In this document: in pieces, positions 53,916 through 63,099 of the stretch
How positions within the stretch are numbered: the stretch's first letter is position 1
Layout of the letters: every line of letters begins with the position of its first letter
NCBI RefSeq assembly: GCF_000373785.1
Contig: NZ_KB892378.1
Location: forward strand, 326,406 to 390,405
Source: Erysipelothrix tonsillarum DSM 14972
Lineage (GTDB): Bacteria > Bacillota_I > Bacilli_A > Erysipelotrichales > Erysipelotrichaceae
Length of the DNA: 64,000 nucleotides
Direction of reading: 5' to 3'
Notes under the pieces: generated by a model
Seen by the model: only the letters and a program-made list of their open reading frames with translations
The model's database searches: none
What the model was told of the DNA's origin: nothing
Program-made: the position numbers and the translations under genes

Positions 53916-54580
53916 AATTCGACCCGCGCTAACCGAACACCAACACCCCAAATGGTTTGGATATATTCGTGGTCGGGATCAAGGAGGCGAATCTTTTTAC
54001 GCAAACCACTAATAAGAACGTTAATTGAATTATCATCAAACATATAGTCATCACCCCAAATTACCTCGTATATTGCTTCTTTGGTAAATGTTTGTTTTGG
54101 ATGTTCTAGTAACAAATTGAGAAGATCAATCTCTTTTTTAGTAAGAATCAATTCATGCCCGTGAATTTTATAATTTAACGAGGACATATCATATGCTAGA
54201 TTGATAAACTGATTTTTACTGCGAATGTGTTCCGTTCGCAATTGTACAGCGATGCGTGCTTTTAAGACATTAATATCGAATGGTTTTGTGATGTAGTCGT
54301 TTGCACCCATCGATAACAACGACACAATCATTTCAGAGTTCGATACGGATGTAATCATCATAATCGGAACATTACTGGTTTCCCGAATCGTTTGGAGAAC
54401 TTGATCACCACACATACCTGGGAGCATGTAATCTAAAAGAATTAGATCAAACGATTCAAAATGATGCAGCAGTGCTTCAGTGCCTGAATACGCAGCAGTC
54501 AATTCATAATCGTCTTTTAAAACGGTTTGAAGCAATTGATTAAGTTCTTGTTCATCTTCAATAATTAGTATTTTTTTCAT
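53912..54580 (-). CDS. Response regulator, OmpR/PhoB family
   Basis: 222 residues. Receiver domain with acidic pocket IEDE, phospho-Asp in LILLDYMLPGMCG and Lys in YITKPFDINVL; C-terminal winged helix with TFTKEAIYEVIWGDDYMFDD and NVLISGLRKKIRLLD. ATG at 54580 follows GGGGTGG. Divergent from the ABC transporter, where three 11-bp TAAG repeats are its likely target. Confidence 0.92.
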   Translation of the reverse strand: MKKILIIEDEQELNQLLQTVLKDDYELTAAYSGTEALLHHFESFDLILLDYMLPGMCGDQVLQTIRETSNVPIMMITSVSNSEMIVSLLSMGANDYITKPFDINVLKARIAVQLRTEHIRSKNQFINLAYDMSSLNYKIHGHELILTKKEIDLLNLLLEHPKQTFTKEAIYEVIWGDDYMFDDNSINVLISGLRKKIRLLDPDHEYIQTIWGVGVRLARVEL

Positions 54581-54629
54581 TGTACCACCCCATTGTTTTA
54601 AGTATACCACGATTGATTTAATGAATTTT

Positions 54630-54671
54630 TAAGAATTGAATAAGATTTGGATAAGCATGCTTTGATATCAT
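54630..54671 (+). promoter_or_regulatory. Direct-repeat binding site and -10 of the ABC transporter
   Basis: TAAG occurs at 54630, 54641 and 54652, each spaced exactly 11 bp, giving repeats such as TAAGATTTGGA. That is the pattern recognised by OmpR-family dimers. A -10 TATCAT lies at 54666-54671 with no good -35, so the repeats occupy the position of an activator overlapping the -35. Confidence 0.6.
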
Positions 54672-54698
54672 AGACGTATCAAATAAAGGAGAAACATT

Positions 54699-55607
54699 AT
54701 GGAACACGTACTTAAAATTGAACATCTTGGCAAAACGTATGGTTCACAACACGCTCTGAACGATATAAATTTGGAAATTAATAAAGGGGACATTTATGGA
54801 CTTGTTGGACGAAATGGAGCGGGTAAGACAACCCTCATGAAAGTCATCACAACATTAATCCGTCAAAGCGAAGGCACTGTATTTTTATTCGGCGAATCCT
54901 TAAACGGTGATTATAATAATGCCTTATCCCGCTCGGCAAGTATTATCGAGTCCCCTACTTGCTACGAAAACCTTTCGGCTTTCGATAACTTAAAATACTA
55001 TTGCACCCTTCGCGGGATTAAAGATGCCACTGTGATTCAAGAGACGTTGGAATTTGTAGGACTTGCGGAGGTCGGTAAAAAGAAAGTGAAACATTTTTCC
55101 TTGGGAATGACACAACGACTGGGTCTCGCCATAGCACTCATTGCGAATCCAGATTTCTTAATTCTTGATGAACCCATCAATGGATTGGATCCCATCGCAA
55201 TTATGGAATTTAGAGACTTACTTCATCGCATCAATACAGATTATAATACCACCATCCTCATATCCAGTCACATCCTTACCGAACTTTACCAAGTTTCCAA
55301 TCGCTTTGGCTTCATTCACAATGGAACGATGATTGAACAACTTACTAAAGACGAATTAGACATAGCATGTCAAGATTGTCTGGTGGTTACCACTGATCAT
55401 GTGTCGGCCCTAGCAGTCCTTCTTGATGAAGCTCGTTACAACTTCAAACTATTTGAAAAAAATGTGATTCGCATCTATGGAAACATTGATCCTGCGTATA
55501 TTAATAAACTTGCTTACGAGCACAATCTTAATATTCTCGCTTTATATCGTGAAAGCGATAACCTTGAAGAATACTTTAAAAACTTAATTCAGGAGGTTAC
55601 ACAATGA
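54699..55607 (+). CDS. ABC transporter ATPase (BcrA-like)
   Basis: 302 residues. Walker A GRNGAGKTTLMKV, signature FSLGMTQRLGLAIAL, Walker B LILDEPINGLDP and switch His in ISSHILTEL. The C-terminal 85 residues resemble those of bacitracin/lantibiotic-resistance ATPases. With the following permease it should expel or release a peptide antibiotic from the membrane. ATG after AAAGGAGAA. Overlaps the permease gene by four bases. Confidence 0.9.
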   Translation: MEHVLKIEHLGKTYGSQHALNDINLEINKGDIYGLVGRNGAGKTTLMKVITTLIRQSEGTVFLFGESLNGDYNNALSRSASIIESPTCYENLSAFDNLKYYCTLRGIKDATVIQETLEFVGLAEVGKKKVKHFSLGMTQRLGLAIALIANPDFLILDEPINGLDPIAIMEFRDLLHRINTDYNTTILISSHILTELYQVSNRFGFIHNGTMIEQLTKDELDIACQDCLVVTTDHVSALAVLLDEARYNFKLFEKNVIRIYGNIDPAYINKLAYEHNLNILALYRESDNLEEYFKNLIQEVTQ

Positions 55608-56389
55608 TTTATATTATCCAATCCATTAAAGCCGATCTTTTTCGTTTACGAAAGTCAAAATCAATAGTAATTATGAGCGTTGTAATTTTGCTTTTTATCG
55701 GAATATCGATTTCTACAGAATCACTAGGAACGGTAGGCGTTTCCAACGAACAAACAATGAGTTCATTAGATGGATTTAAAGAAATTGTTTGGACAGCAGA
55801 TGTGACTGCGACGGCAATGCTATCACAAATTACCATCCTTATGTATTTTTTAATTGTAATCCCTATTGTTGTAATTGGGGCTGACTTTAAAAACAAAAGT
55901 TATAAAAACGTGATTACAACCGGAATCTCCCGTACTCAATATTTTATCGCCAAAGCATTGACTATTTTAATCGCTTCTTTCATTTTTTCAGTATTGTTCA
56001 TCTCGATATCGACCATCCTCGCAGGTCTTTTGAACGGTTGGGGAAATATATTTGAAATGCAATTTTGTGGTCACTTACTCAAAATATTTATTATGAAATT
56101 CTTCTTTGTCTATGCCACCTTATTGATTGGCGTTGTCTTCGCATGCTTGACTCAAAATACAATTGTTATGGCGTTATCCATTATCTTTGTACCCATTATT
56201 ATTCAATTTTTGATTTTAATGTTTAATCTAGGGGATACCTTTATCAAATACTTAGATTTAAGCAGTGCAACGAGTGTTGTTGGTGTATTAACCACAGTGG
56301 ATACAATCCCTTATTTAATAGGTGCTGTAACACTAATCGGTGTCCTCTCCATCATATCTCTAGAAGTATTTAAGCATTCTGATCTTTAA
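55604..56389 (+). CDS. ABC-2 type permease (BcrB-like)
   Basis: 261 residues with six membrane helices typical of ABC-2 permeases: one near residue 25, a long extracytoplasmic loop, and five more from 80 onward. The TGISRTQYFIAKALTILIAS segment is the usual cytoplasmic contact with the ATPase. ATG overlaps the ATPase stop. Confidence 0.88.
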   Translation: MIYIIQSIKADLFRLRKSKSIVIMSVVILLFIGISISTESLGTVGVSNEQTMSSLDGFKEIVWTADVTATAMLSQITILMYFLIVIPIVVIGADFKNKSYKNVITTGISRTQYFIAKALTILIASFIFSVLFISISTILAGLLNGWGNIFEMQFCGHLLKIFIMKFFFVYATLLIGVVFACLTQNTIVMALSIIFVPIIIQFLILMFNLGDTFIKYLDLSSATSVVGVLTTVDTIPYLIGAVTLIGVLSIISLEVFKHSDL

Positions 56390-56407
56390 AAATGATTGCA
56401 TTAAAAA

Positions 56408-56440
56408 AAACCATTGCGTGAATAAAATGGTTTTTTTTTT
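56408..56440 (+). terminator. Terminator of ABC operon
   Basis: AACCATT / AATGGTT followed by a run of ten T. Confidence 0.85.
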
Positions 56441-56507
56441 GACAATTCTAAGGATGTCTCAGTTATTTTGTTCAAAATCACACTATTTACATTGCCTAGA
56501 TCCATGG

Positions 56508-57310
56508 CTATCTCTGACTTTGGTGACTCCGTTCCAAGAAAACCACGATAAAAATAACATAAAAAACGCCGTACTCGACACCTGTTCTTACCTGCGGCTG
56601 AAAATAAAACTTCGAATTACTTGGAATTAAATCCATAAGGTAATAAGGTTCAAAAAGCATTGCAGTGGCATCTCTTTTTATTTGTTCTTCATAATTTAAG
56701 AATGGACTTTTTATGTCTTCGATTGTATAAAGTACTTGGTTTTCCAATCCATCAATTCGTGGACTGTAATCGTCGTAAAAGGGCATTATTTTATCATCTT
56801 TCGGAAAGTACGCAAAGGCCACTTGTCTGGTTAAGGGAGTTGTAATATTAATCATGTTATTACAGTTCAGATTGTTTTCGAGAGCGGTGCTAACAATCGC
56901 ATCCAAATCAACTGATAATTTCCCAGGCGGTGATGTTTACAATGAGTCGAGGGAAACCACATCATTTTATACTCCAAAGACTGCGATATGCCCCTTGTAG
57001 TAACCACTTCACAGTAAATCGATGCATCATCTAAGTTAATGGGCGTTTTGTTAATGAGCGATTCGTGATCCAAAGAATAGATTTTAATAAACGATCCAGT
57101 AAGTGTCCCCATCTTCGGTTCGATACCCGTATCACCGCGATGTTCATCACCGAAATAATCATATACTTCAGTGGCTTGTTGTACAGCAGCATGATCTGTT
57201 TCATCCATACTCATCCAATCAACATCATAACCATAAACTGTGTTGCTTGGTAAGAAGATCTGCAAACCGAGATAACCCAAAGAAAATGTAAGTATAAATT
57301 TCGATTTCAT
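56508..57310 (-). pseudogene. Frameshifted membrane protein gene of unknown function
   Basis: Two overlapping frames make one protein. The N-terminal part begins at ATG 57310 after GAAGGAGCC, with a signal or membrane segment (KFILTFSLGYLGLQIFL), and reads to about 56925. The other part continues from KLSVDLDAIVSTALENN to a C-terminal membrane helix (GVFYVIFIVVFL) at 56508. One missing base in the GGGAAA run (plus 56919-56924) would join them to 267 residues with two membrane segments. It is either a decayed gene or a sequencing error. Its function is unknown. Confidence 0.7.
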
Positions 57311-57421
57311 AGCACTAGGCTCCTTCATGAGAAATCATCACAGGTCTATTTACATCTAGTATCCACTATAATACATCATTTACAATTATTTCCGTGTACG
57401 TTCTATCAATACCTGCAAAAT

Positions 57422-57449
57422 AAAAGAGAAGACCTAGGTCTTCTCTTTT
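57422..57449 (-). terminator. Terminator of ABC exporter operon
   Basis: Perfect 28-bp palindrome AAAAGAGAAGACCT / AGGTCTTCTCTTTT spanning the stop codon of the ArsR-type gene; works in both directions. Confidence 0.85.
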
Positions 57450-58437
57450 ATAAATTTAATTCTTGATGGACAAAATCCACTAATTCACGGATTTTATCTT
57501 TCGCAATGTCATAATAAACACGCTTATTATCACTGGGATTATATTGAATCAGTCCATCATTTAAAAGTTCTTGAATGTGATACGAAATCGTTGCGGGGGT
57601 TAATCCCAAAATATTGGCCAATTCCTTACCGTATTTTTGTCCATCCACTAGGGCTTTTAAAATTGCGAATTTGCTTGGGTCTCCTAAATCCTTCAACATC
57701 TTGCAGGCATTCTTTTCGCTTAATCGAAAACGCTTCAAGAAATCTTCCGTCATAGATATACCAAGATACGACACATCAACCCACGAATTATTCCCCATAA
57801 CGGTCGGTCGTACGACCACATCATAGTGATTCCAAACAATTCCAAAGGTATCTTTAATGTAGTCAACATAAGTGTTTTCTTCAATTCGAAGTTTCCATTC
57901 ATGATAAATCGCATCAATTTCCGGTTCAAATACTTCGAGTAGTGGTTTAAGCTCCGCCCCAAGATCACGAGTGAGGGCTTGAAACTCTAATGCAATAACA
58001 TCGAATGATTCAACCATCGATACCAAAGCCCATTTTTCTTCATAGGACAACGAAACTTGATTCACTAACGCAAAGATGTTTTGAGTACTTGTCGCAGGAT
58101 CGATGTCTTCACTGAAATGTTCTAAGATGACCTCCTCCAACGTTGTAACTAGTTGTTGCTTTGCTTGCGCTAAATCGGTGAGGTCCGTATTAATATAATT
58201 ATTATACGGAATAAAATAAAACAATGAATTTTTACTTCCCAATAGCGTTACGATTTCGGTCGCATTGGGGTACATTCCTTTTGCTTTAAGTAAAGATGGC
58301 TCACATTGTGCATAAACGGCATCAATCCGATCATGAATTGAATGCGCATCCTCGGCATAACGTGCTTCTCCTGTAATGTATCGTCGAAACATTACATAAG
58401 CTTCAAAATTATAATTCAGTGTTTTTTCAAGTTTCAT
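57448..58437 (-). CDS. ArsR-type regulator with a large N-terminal domain
   Basis: 329 residues. Only the last 85 are a winged helix: LGDPSKFAILKALVDGQKYG then KELANILGLTPATISYHIQE and LIQYNPSDNKRVYYDI. The first 240 form an alpha-rich domain of no family I can name, presumably the ligand or oligomerisation module. It is the third gene of an operon with two ABC exporters, nine bp after the second, and probably represses the operon through the paired ATCTAAC-N5-GTTAGAT sites. Confidence 0.8.
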   Translation of the reverse strand: MKLEKTLNYNFEAYVMFRRYITGEARYAEDAHSIHDRIDAVYAQCEPSLLKAKGMYPNATEIVTLLGSKNSLFYFIPYNNYINTDLTDLAQAKQQLVTTLEEVILEHFSEDIDPATSTQNIFALVNQVSLSYEEKWALVSMVESFDVIALEFQALTRDLGAELKPLLEVFEPEIDAIYHEWKLRIEENTYVDYIKDTFGIVWNHYDVVVRPTVMGNNSWVDVSYLGISMTEDFLKRFRLSEKNACKMLKDLGDPSKFAILKALVDGQKYGKELANILGLTPATISYHIQELLNDGLIQYNPSDNKRVYYDIAKDKIRELVDFVHQELNL

Positions 58438-58446
58438 ATTTACTCC

Positions 58447-60198
58447 TTATTGTTGTTGCGCTTGTACAAAACGTGCATAGACATTTTGACTATTCACTAG
58501 TGATTCATGGGTTCCTGTTTCAGCAATCATACCATGGTCTAATACAATAATTTTATCAGCATCTCGAATTGTACTCAACCGATGCGCTGCAATCAATACC
58601 GTTTTCTCATTTCGAATGTTCTCAAGTGCTCGTTGAATTAAGGCTTCCGACTCACTATCGAGTGCCGAAGTGGGTTCATCCAAGATCAAGATGGGAGCAT
58701 CACTGATTAAGGCACGGGCAATCGCAATCCGTTGTCGTTGTCCCCCGGATATTTGACTTCCTTGTTCGCCAACATGGGTATCATAACCGTCTGGAAGCGT
58801 CATAATATAATCATGGATGGCTGCTTTTTTTGCTGCAGCGATGATATCTTCATCGGTAACGGACTTCGAAGCACCCAAGCCAATGTTTTCTTTAATGCTT
58901 CGATTGAAAAGAGGTGCTTCCTGTTGTACATAAGCAATTTGTTTCCGTAAACTCATCAAATTATAATGGTCAATATTTTGACCATCAATTGAGATACTTC
59001 CCTGTTCGGTCTGATAAAAGCCAAGCAATAATTGGAAAAGTGTTGATTTACCACTCCCTGATTCACCAACAAACGCAGTCGTAGTAAAACGTGGAAGGGT
59101 AAAACTAACTGTTTTCAAAATATTTTGCTCCTTTTGATAACCAAAGGTGACATCGTTAAACGCAATTTTTGTATCACCGTTTTGTGTTTGTAAAGCAGGC
59201 AATCCCTCGCGTTGATCTTCAAGTTCAGTATCAAGCATCGCGGTAATACGATTAGCTGAGGTAGCAACTTCAAGCAAAAAGTTCCATGCCACACCGAAAT
59301 TACCAAACATATAACTGATTGATTCTTGAAGTGGTAAAAGCAACATCACCTGTGCAAACTTGAATTCTGTATTCATTGACAGATAAATACCAAGGCAAAG
59401 AAATAAAATTTTCCCCACAGCGCTAAATCCATCATTCAACATCGTAACCCGATGCTTGCGTTGTTCTGCTTCAATTACTTCATCAGCATAGGATTGATTG
59501 TATCCATCATACTCAGACACGACCTTATCTTGAACGTTAAACAATCGAATCATCGTTTCATTCGATAAGATATCGGAGACATGATTGGTTGCTTCATTTT
59601 GGTGATCACGGGCATTCACATAGTGCATTTGGATTGCATCGGAATATCGCGTTGAAACCCAAACACTCACGACACCAATTGCTACCGCAATAAGGCCAAA
59701 CCGATAATCCACCACAAAGGTTGTAATCAGGGCAGCAAGTCCGGCCACGGTTGGATGAATAAACATATAATTAAAACCTTGAAAATAATAATTATTCACT
59801 GTATCCGCATCACTGGTTAAAAGGGTCATCATATCGCCGGTATGGCTATCACGAATTTCAACTTCTCTTTGGCGTAAGATGTGATGAATCATGATTTTTT
59901 TCAAACGTTTTTCAGCGCGAAGCCCCCCAACAAGATTTCCAGTTTGACCAGCAATTAAAAGCGGAAACATACAGATAAAAGCACCTGTGATGATTAATAA
60001 CGTCTTGAGTTCAAACACACCAAGGGTTGCTTGTTCAATTGAAACTTGGGTTATTTTCCCTAAAAGAAAACTTAATCCAAAATTCGCAAGACTCGCTAGG
60101 CTTGCACCTATAATAGAGACAAGAAATGCCCATGAGCCAATTTTTGAAATGCGTACAATGACACTGAGGACCTCTTTAATCGATTGTTTCTGTTTCAT
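58447..60198 (-). CDS. ABC exporter half-transporter, subunit B
   Basis: 583 residues: six-helix type I membrane domain then NBD with Walker A GESGSGKSTLFQLLLG, Q-loop AYVQQEAPLF, signature QISGGQRQRIAIARAL, Walker B ILILDEPTSALDSE and switch His in IAAHRLSTI. The start at 60198 (MKQKQSIKE) follows AAGGAG by nine bases; a longer frame to 60225 is less likely. It overlaps subunit A by 23 bp. The two should form a heterodimeric drug or lipid exporter; both retain the catalytic Glu. Confidence 0.9.
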   Translation of the reverse strand: MKQKQSIKEVLSVIVRISKIGSWAFLVSIIGASLASLANFGLSFLLGKITQVSIEQATLGVFELKTLLIITGAFICMFPLLIAGQTGNLVGGLRAEKRLKKIMIHHILRQREVEIRDSHTGDMMTLLTSDADTVNNYYFQGFNYMFIHPTVAGLAALITTFVVDYRFGLIAVAIGVVSVWVSTRYSDAIQMHYVNARDHQNEATNHVSDILSNETMIRLFNVQDKVVSEYDGYNQSYADEVIEAEQRKHRVTMLNDGFSAVGKILFLCLGIYLSMNTEFKFAQVMLLLPLQESISYMFGNFGVAWNFLLEVATSANRITAMLDTELEDQREGLPALQTQNGDTKIAFNDVTFGYQKEQNILKTVSFTLPRFTTTAFVGESGSGKSTLFQLLLGFYQTEQGSISIDGQNIDHYNLMSLRKQIAYVQQEAPLFNRSIKENIGLGASKSVTDEDIIAAAKKAAIHDYIMTLPDGYDTHVGEQGSQISGGQRQRIAIARALISDAPILILDEPTSALDSESEALIQRALENIRNEKTVLIAAHRLSTIRDADKIIVLDHGMIAETGTHESLVNSQNVYARFVQAQQQ

Positions 60199-61903
60199 CG
60201 TCTGCTTCTCCTTTTTGTTTCGCAATCAAATGCGCATAAATACCTTGCTTTTGAATCAATTCATCATGAGTTCCTGATTCCGCGATAGAACCTTGGTCAA
60301 GAACCACAATACGATTGCAGTTTCTTAAGGTTGATAAACGGTGAGCGATTATAATTTGCGTTTGAGTTGATTGATCCATAATACTTTGGATAACTTGCTC
60401 CGTTTCCGCATCTAATGCTGAAGTTGCTTCGTCAAATAGTAGAACCGGACTTTTTTTAATAAGTGCACGTGCAATTGCGAGCCGTTGTCTTTGCCCACCG
60501 GATAAACGATTACCTTTTTCACCGACAACATAATCCAATCCTTGTGTTTGTACCAATGCGGAGAGTTGAACTTTTTCAAGACATTCCATAATCTCCGCAT
60601 CTGGGGCATGCGCATTCCCATAAAGTATATTCTCTCGAATACTTTGATTCATGAGATCACTATTTTGCGATACCACCGCAAGTTGATTTCTTAAAACTTC
60701 CTTATCCCACTGCTGAATGGATGTGCCTTTAAATGATACCGTACCAGTTGTCGGTGTATAAAGCCCCAGTAAAAGATTTGCTAGGGTTGATTTACCCGAT
60801 CCGCTGGTTCCTACAATACCTAGATGCTCGCCTTCCTTAATTTCTAAATTGAAATTATTAAGTACGTTTGTTTTACTTTCAGCATAACGAAAGTTTAGAT
60901 TTTTAAAAGCAATCAAAGGCGCATCAGCCACGTCTCCCACTTCATGCCCAAACGCTTCACGCGGTGCATCCCAGATTGGGAAAATGCGTTCTGTTGAAAC
61001 CAATAACTGTGGTATGTTTTGAAGCATGTTTGCGATAACATTAAACTCATTGGAAGCCAGTTGCACTAAGATAAAGACACTGACCATTTGCGATACTTGC
61101 ATTTGTCCTTGCGCAATGAGGTAGGTACCACCAATTCCAATTAGAAAAAGGGGAAGCATTACTAATATGGAAAAAGGTGCCTGAATGAAATAAAGCGATC
61201 GAATCCCATGAATACCTTTTTGGGCAGATGTTTCCAATGCATCTTCGACCCATGATTCTGCTGTTTGATATAGACCAAATGTACGAATTGTTGTGCGATT
61301 GTTCATGATGTCTTGTGTGAGTGCATTGGTTTTACCCATTGCCTTTTTCCATGGAAGAATTAAAACGCTTGATTGTTTGGAAGCATAAAACTGTACGCCC
61401 AAGGCAATGGGCAAAAGGATTACAAAAAGCAACATTAATCGCCAATCGATGGCTAAGATGCCCAAAGACAGAATCACTAATAGAATACACGCTTTAAGGA
61501 GGGTGATGCTCATGTTGGTGGCACTCACCATACTCGAAACATCACTGCCAAGACGACCAATTAAATCACCTTGTTCTTGCTTCGAGCTAAAATCGTAAGA
61601 ACTCTCTAGCAGGTTTGTGACCGTCTTGGTCTTAAACTGTTGGCGCATCCGTTCAATGAGGCGTGTTTGATACACATTAGCACCGTAAATAACGACAAGG
61701 GTTATCAAGGTCCCCACCACAAAAAGCAACAGTGTTGATTTTGTTTGTATGAGATTTCGTTGGACTACCGATTCGGTCACTTCACCAAAAGCACGTGAAG
61801 TTATAAGTTGCAGTATTCCCGTACACACAAATACAAAGAGCAAAAAAACAAAACTTTTCACACTTCCACTCTCAGACCACGTTCGTTTTAATTTTTGAAT
61901 CAT
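60176..61903 (-). CDS. ABC exporter half-transporter, subunit A
   Basis: 575 residues, the same layout: six helices (1-300), NBD with Walker A GTSGSGKSTLANLLLG, signature RLSGGQRQRLAIARALI, Walker B VLLFDEATSALDAE and His in IIAHRLSTL. First gene of the operon, 30-100 bp downstream of the promoter with paired operators. ATG after AAGGGAGGG. Substrate unknown; the pair with an ArsR-type regulator suggests a substrate-inducible efflux system. Confidence 0.9.
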   Translation of the reverse strand: MIQKLKRTWSESGSVKSFVFLLFVFVCTGILQLITSRAFGEVTESVVQRNLIQTKSTLLLFVVGTLITLVVIYGANVYQTRLIERMRQQFKTKTVTNLLESSYDFSSKQEQGDLIGRLGSDVSSMVSATNMSITLLKACILLVILSLGILAIDWRLMLLFVILLPIALGVQFYASKQSSVLILPWKKAMGKTNALTQDIMNNRTTIRTFGLYQTAESWVEDALETSAQKGIHGIRSLYFIQAPFSILVMLPLFLIGIGGTYLIAQGQMQVSQMVSVFILVQLASNEFNVIANMLQNIPQLLVSTERIFPIWDAPREAFGHEVGDVADAPLIAFKNLNFRYAESKTNVLNNFNLEIKEGEHLGIVGTSGSGKSTLANLLLGLYTPTTGTVSFKGTSIQQWDKEVLRNQLAVVSQNSDLMNQSIRENILYGNAHAPDAEIMECLEKVQLSALVQTQGLDYVVGEKGNRLSGGQRQRLAIARALIKKSPVLLFDEATSALDAETEQVIQSIMDQSTQTQIIIAHRLSTLRNCNRIVVLDQGSIAESGTHDELIQKQGIYAHLIAKQKGEADDETETID

Positions 61904-61936
61904 TTCGTACCCTCCCTTGCTAGACCTTTAATTCTG

Positions 61937-62010
61937 TCTAACATATCGTTAGATAAATACTAACATCATCGAACAAGGTAGTCAAGGACTTATCTAACTT
62001 GATGTTAGAT
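61937..62010 (-). promoter_or_regulatory. ABC exporter promoter with two operator palindromes
   Basis: TCTAAC-ATATC-GTTAGA (61937-61953) and ATCTAAC-TTGAT-GTTAGAT (61992-62010) share the same dyad, centres 56 bp apart. Between them, on the minus strand, TTGACT (61980-61985), a 17-bp spacer and TAGTAT (61957-61962) form a strong promoter. This is the expected target of the operon's ArsR-type product. Confidence 0.8.
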
Positions 62011-62028
62011 GTAATTTATGAAGGCACA

Positions 62029-62055
62029 ATAAAAAAGTCGCATAACGACTTTTTG
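62029..62055 (-). terminator. Terminator of membrane-anchored protein gene
   Basis: AAAAAGTCG / CGACTTTTT with a 5-base loop, 14 bp past the stop codon on the minus strand. Confidence 0.85.
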
Positions 62056-62068
62056 TTTGCTTTATACA

Positions 62069-62875
62069 TTAAGATTTTTTTACACGATCAAGATTACGCA
62101 CACCCGCTTTTTCCAGCATCTTTATTTGTTCAGGTGTAACATTAGCTTCATCAACGAGGTAAATATAAAGTACTTTTTGAACCTCATTGACACCATCATC
62201 AGCTTCAAGGTGTAATTGAGTCGCCTCTTTAGCATTCGACGTATGTGAACTGACATTGATTTTAATTTCCTCTCCGAATCGTAAATCGGTCGCAAACATA
62301 TCCACATTATTATTTGCTTCAATCAAATCCAAAACAATTCGGTCACCATTTTCAATGGATTCTCCATCCAAGAGATAGGAGATAGTAGGACTAATTGTAT
62401 CAACGACTTTAAATGTTTCATTGACACTGGATTCGCTACCATCTGAAAATATCGCAATAATACGGAGTTCAATATCCCCTACCAGCGGCATCTCATCCTT
62501 GGCTTGAAGTAGGCTAAGAATTTCTGTGATATCAACGCTATCCGGAGCTGGATACGGTATTTTATTTTCTTTAAAATAAAGTTCAATTTGCTCTTTGCGA
62601 ACTGTTTCTTCATCTAAAAGCGTCCCGTTACGAATGAACTCAACTCGAAAGGTATCGTAGTTGCTTTTTTCCGTATCAATCTGTGTTTCCAAGCCTTCAC
62701 CTGTAAGATACGTATATTTTTCAAGCTGAGGGTTTTCTTTAAAGACGATTACCGGGTTCTCCGTTTTCGTAAAATGCACAATAAACGCTACAACAACAAG
62801 AACTAAAATTATTCCAATCCCAATAACATACTTCAGCTTATTCGAATTCAATGTTTTCTTCGATTGTTTCATCAT
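62069..62875 (-). CDS. Membrane-anchored extracytoplasmic protein, unknown function
   Basis: 268 residues. A short basic N-terminus, one membrane helix (about 15-35), then an extracytoplasmic domain with strand-rich, Ig-like spacing (GDIELRIIAIFSDGSESSVN; VDTISPTISYLLDGESIENG). The C-terminus is helical and basic. I do not recognise a family. ATG at 62875 or 62872 after GGAGGATC. Confidence 0.7.
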   Translation of the reverse strand: MMKQSKKTLNSNKLKYVIGIGIILVLVVVAFIVHFTKTENPVIVFKENPQLEKYTYLTGEGLETQIDTEKSNYDTFRVEFIRNGTLLDEETVRKEQIELYFKENKIPYPAPDSVDITEILSLLQAKDEMPLVGDIELRIIAIFSDGSESSVNETFKVVDTISPTISYLLDGESIENGDRIVLDLIEANNNVDMFATDLRFGEEIKINVSSHTSNAKEATQLHLEADDGVNEVQKVLYIYLVDEANVTPEQIKMLEKAGVRNLDRVKKS

Positions 62876-63099
62876 GATCCTCCTCTCTATTTAATATTGG
62901 ACACAATGATTACATAGATATTACACGCTTTTCAACATTAAAGATATATAAATCACAAAGTATTCAAAAATCGGACACAATAGAGCAATAACATATATGT
63001 ATTCATCTGAATTAATAAAAAAAACGCATCGTTATCTCGCTCCTATTTTTTGACATATTTTCGCGTATGTTATACTAAGGGTATTATGGAGGTATTATT

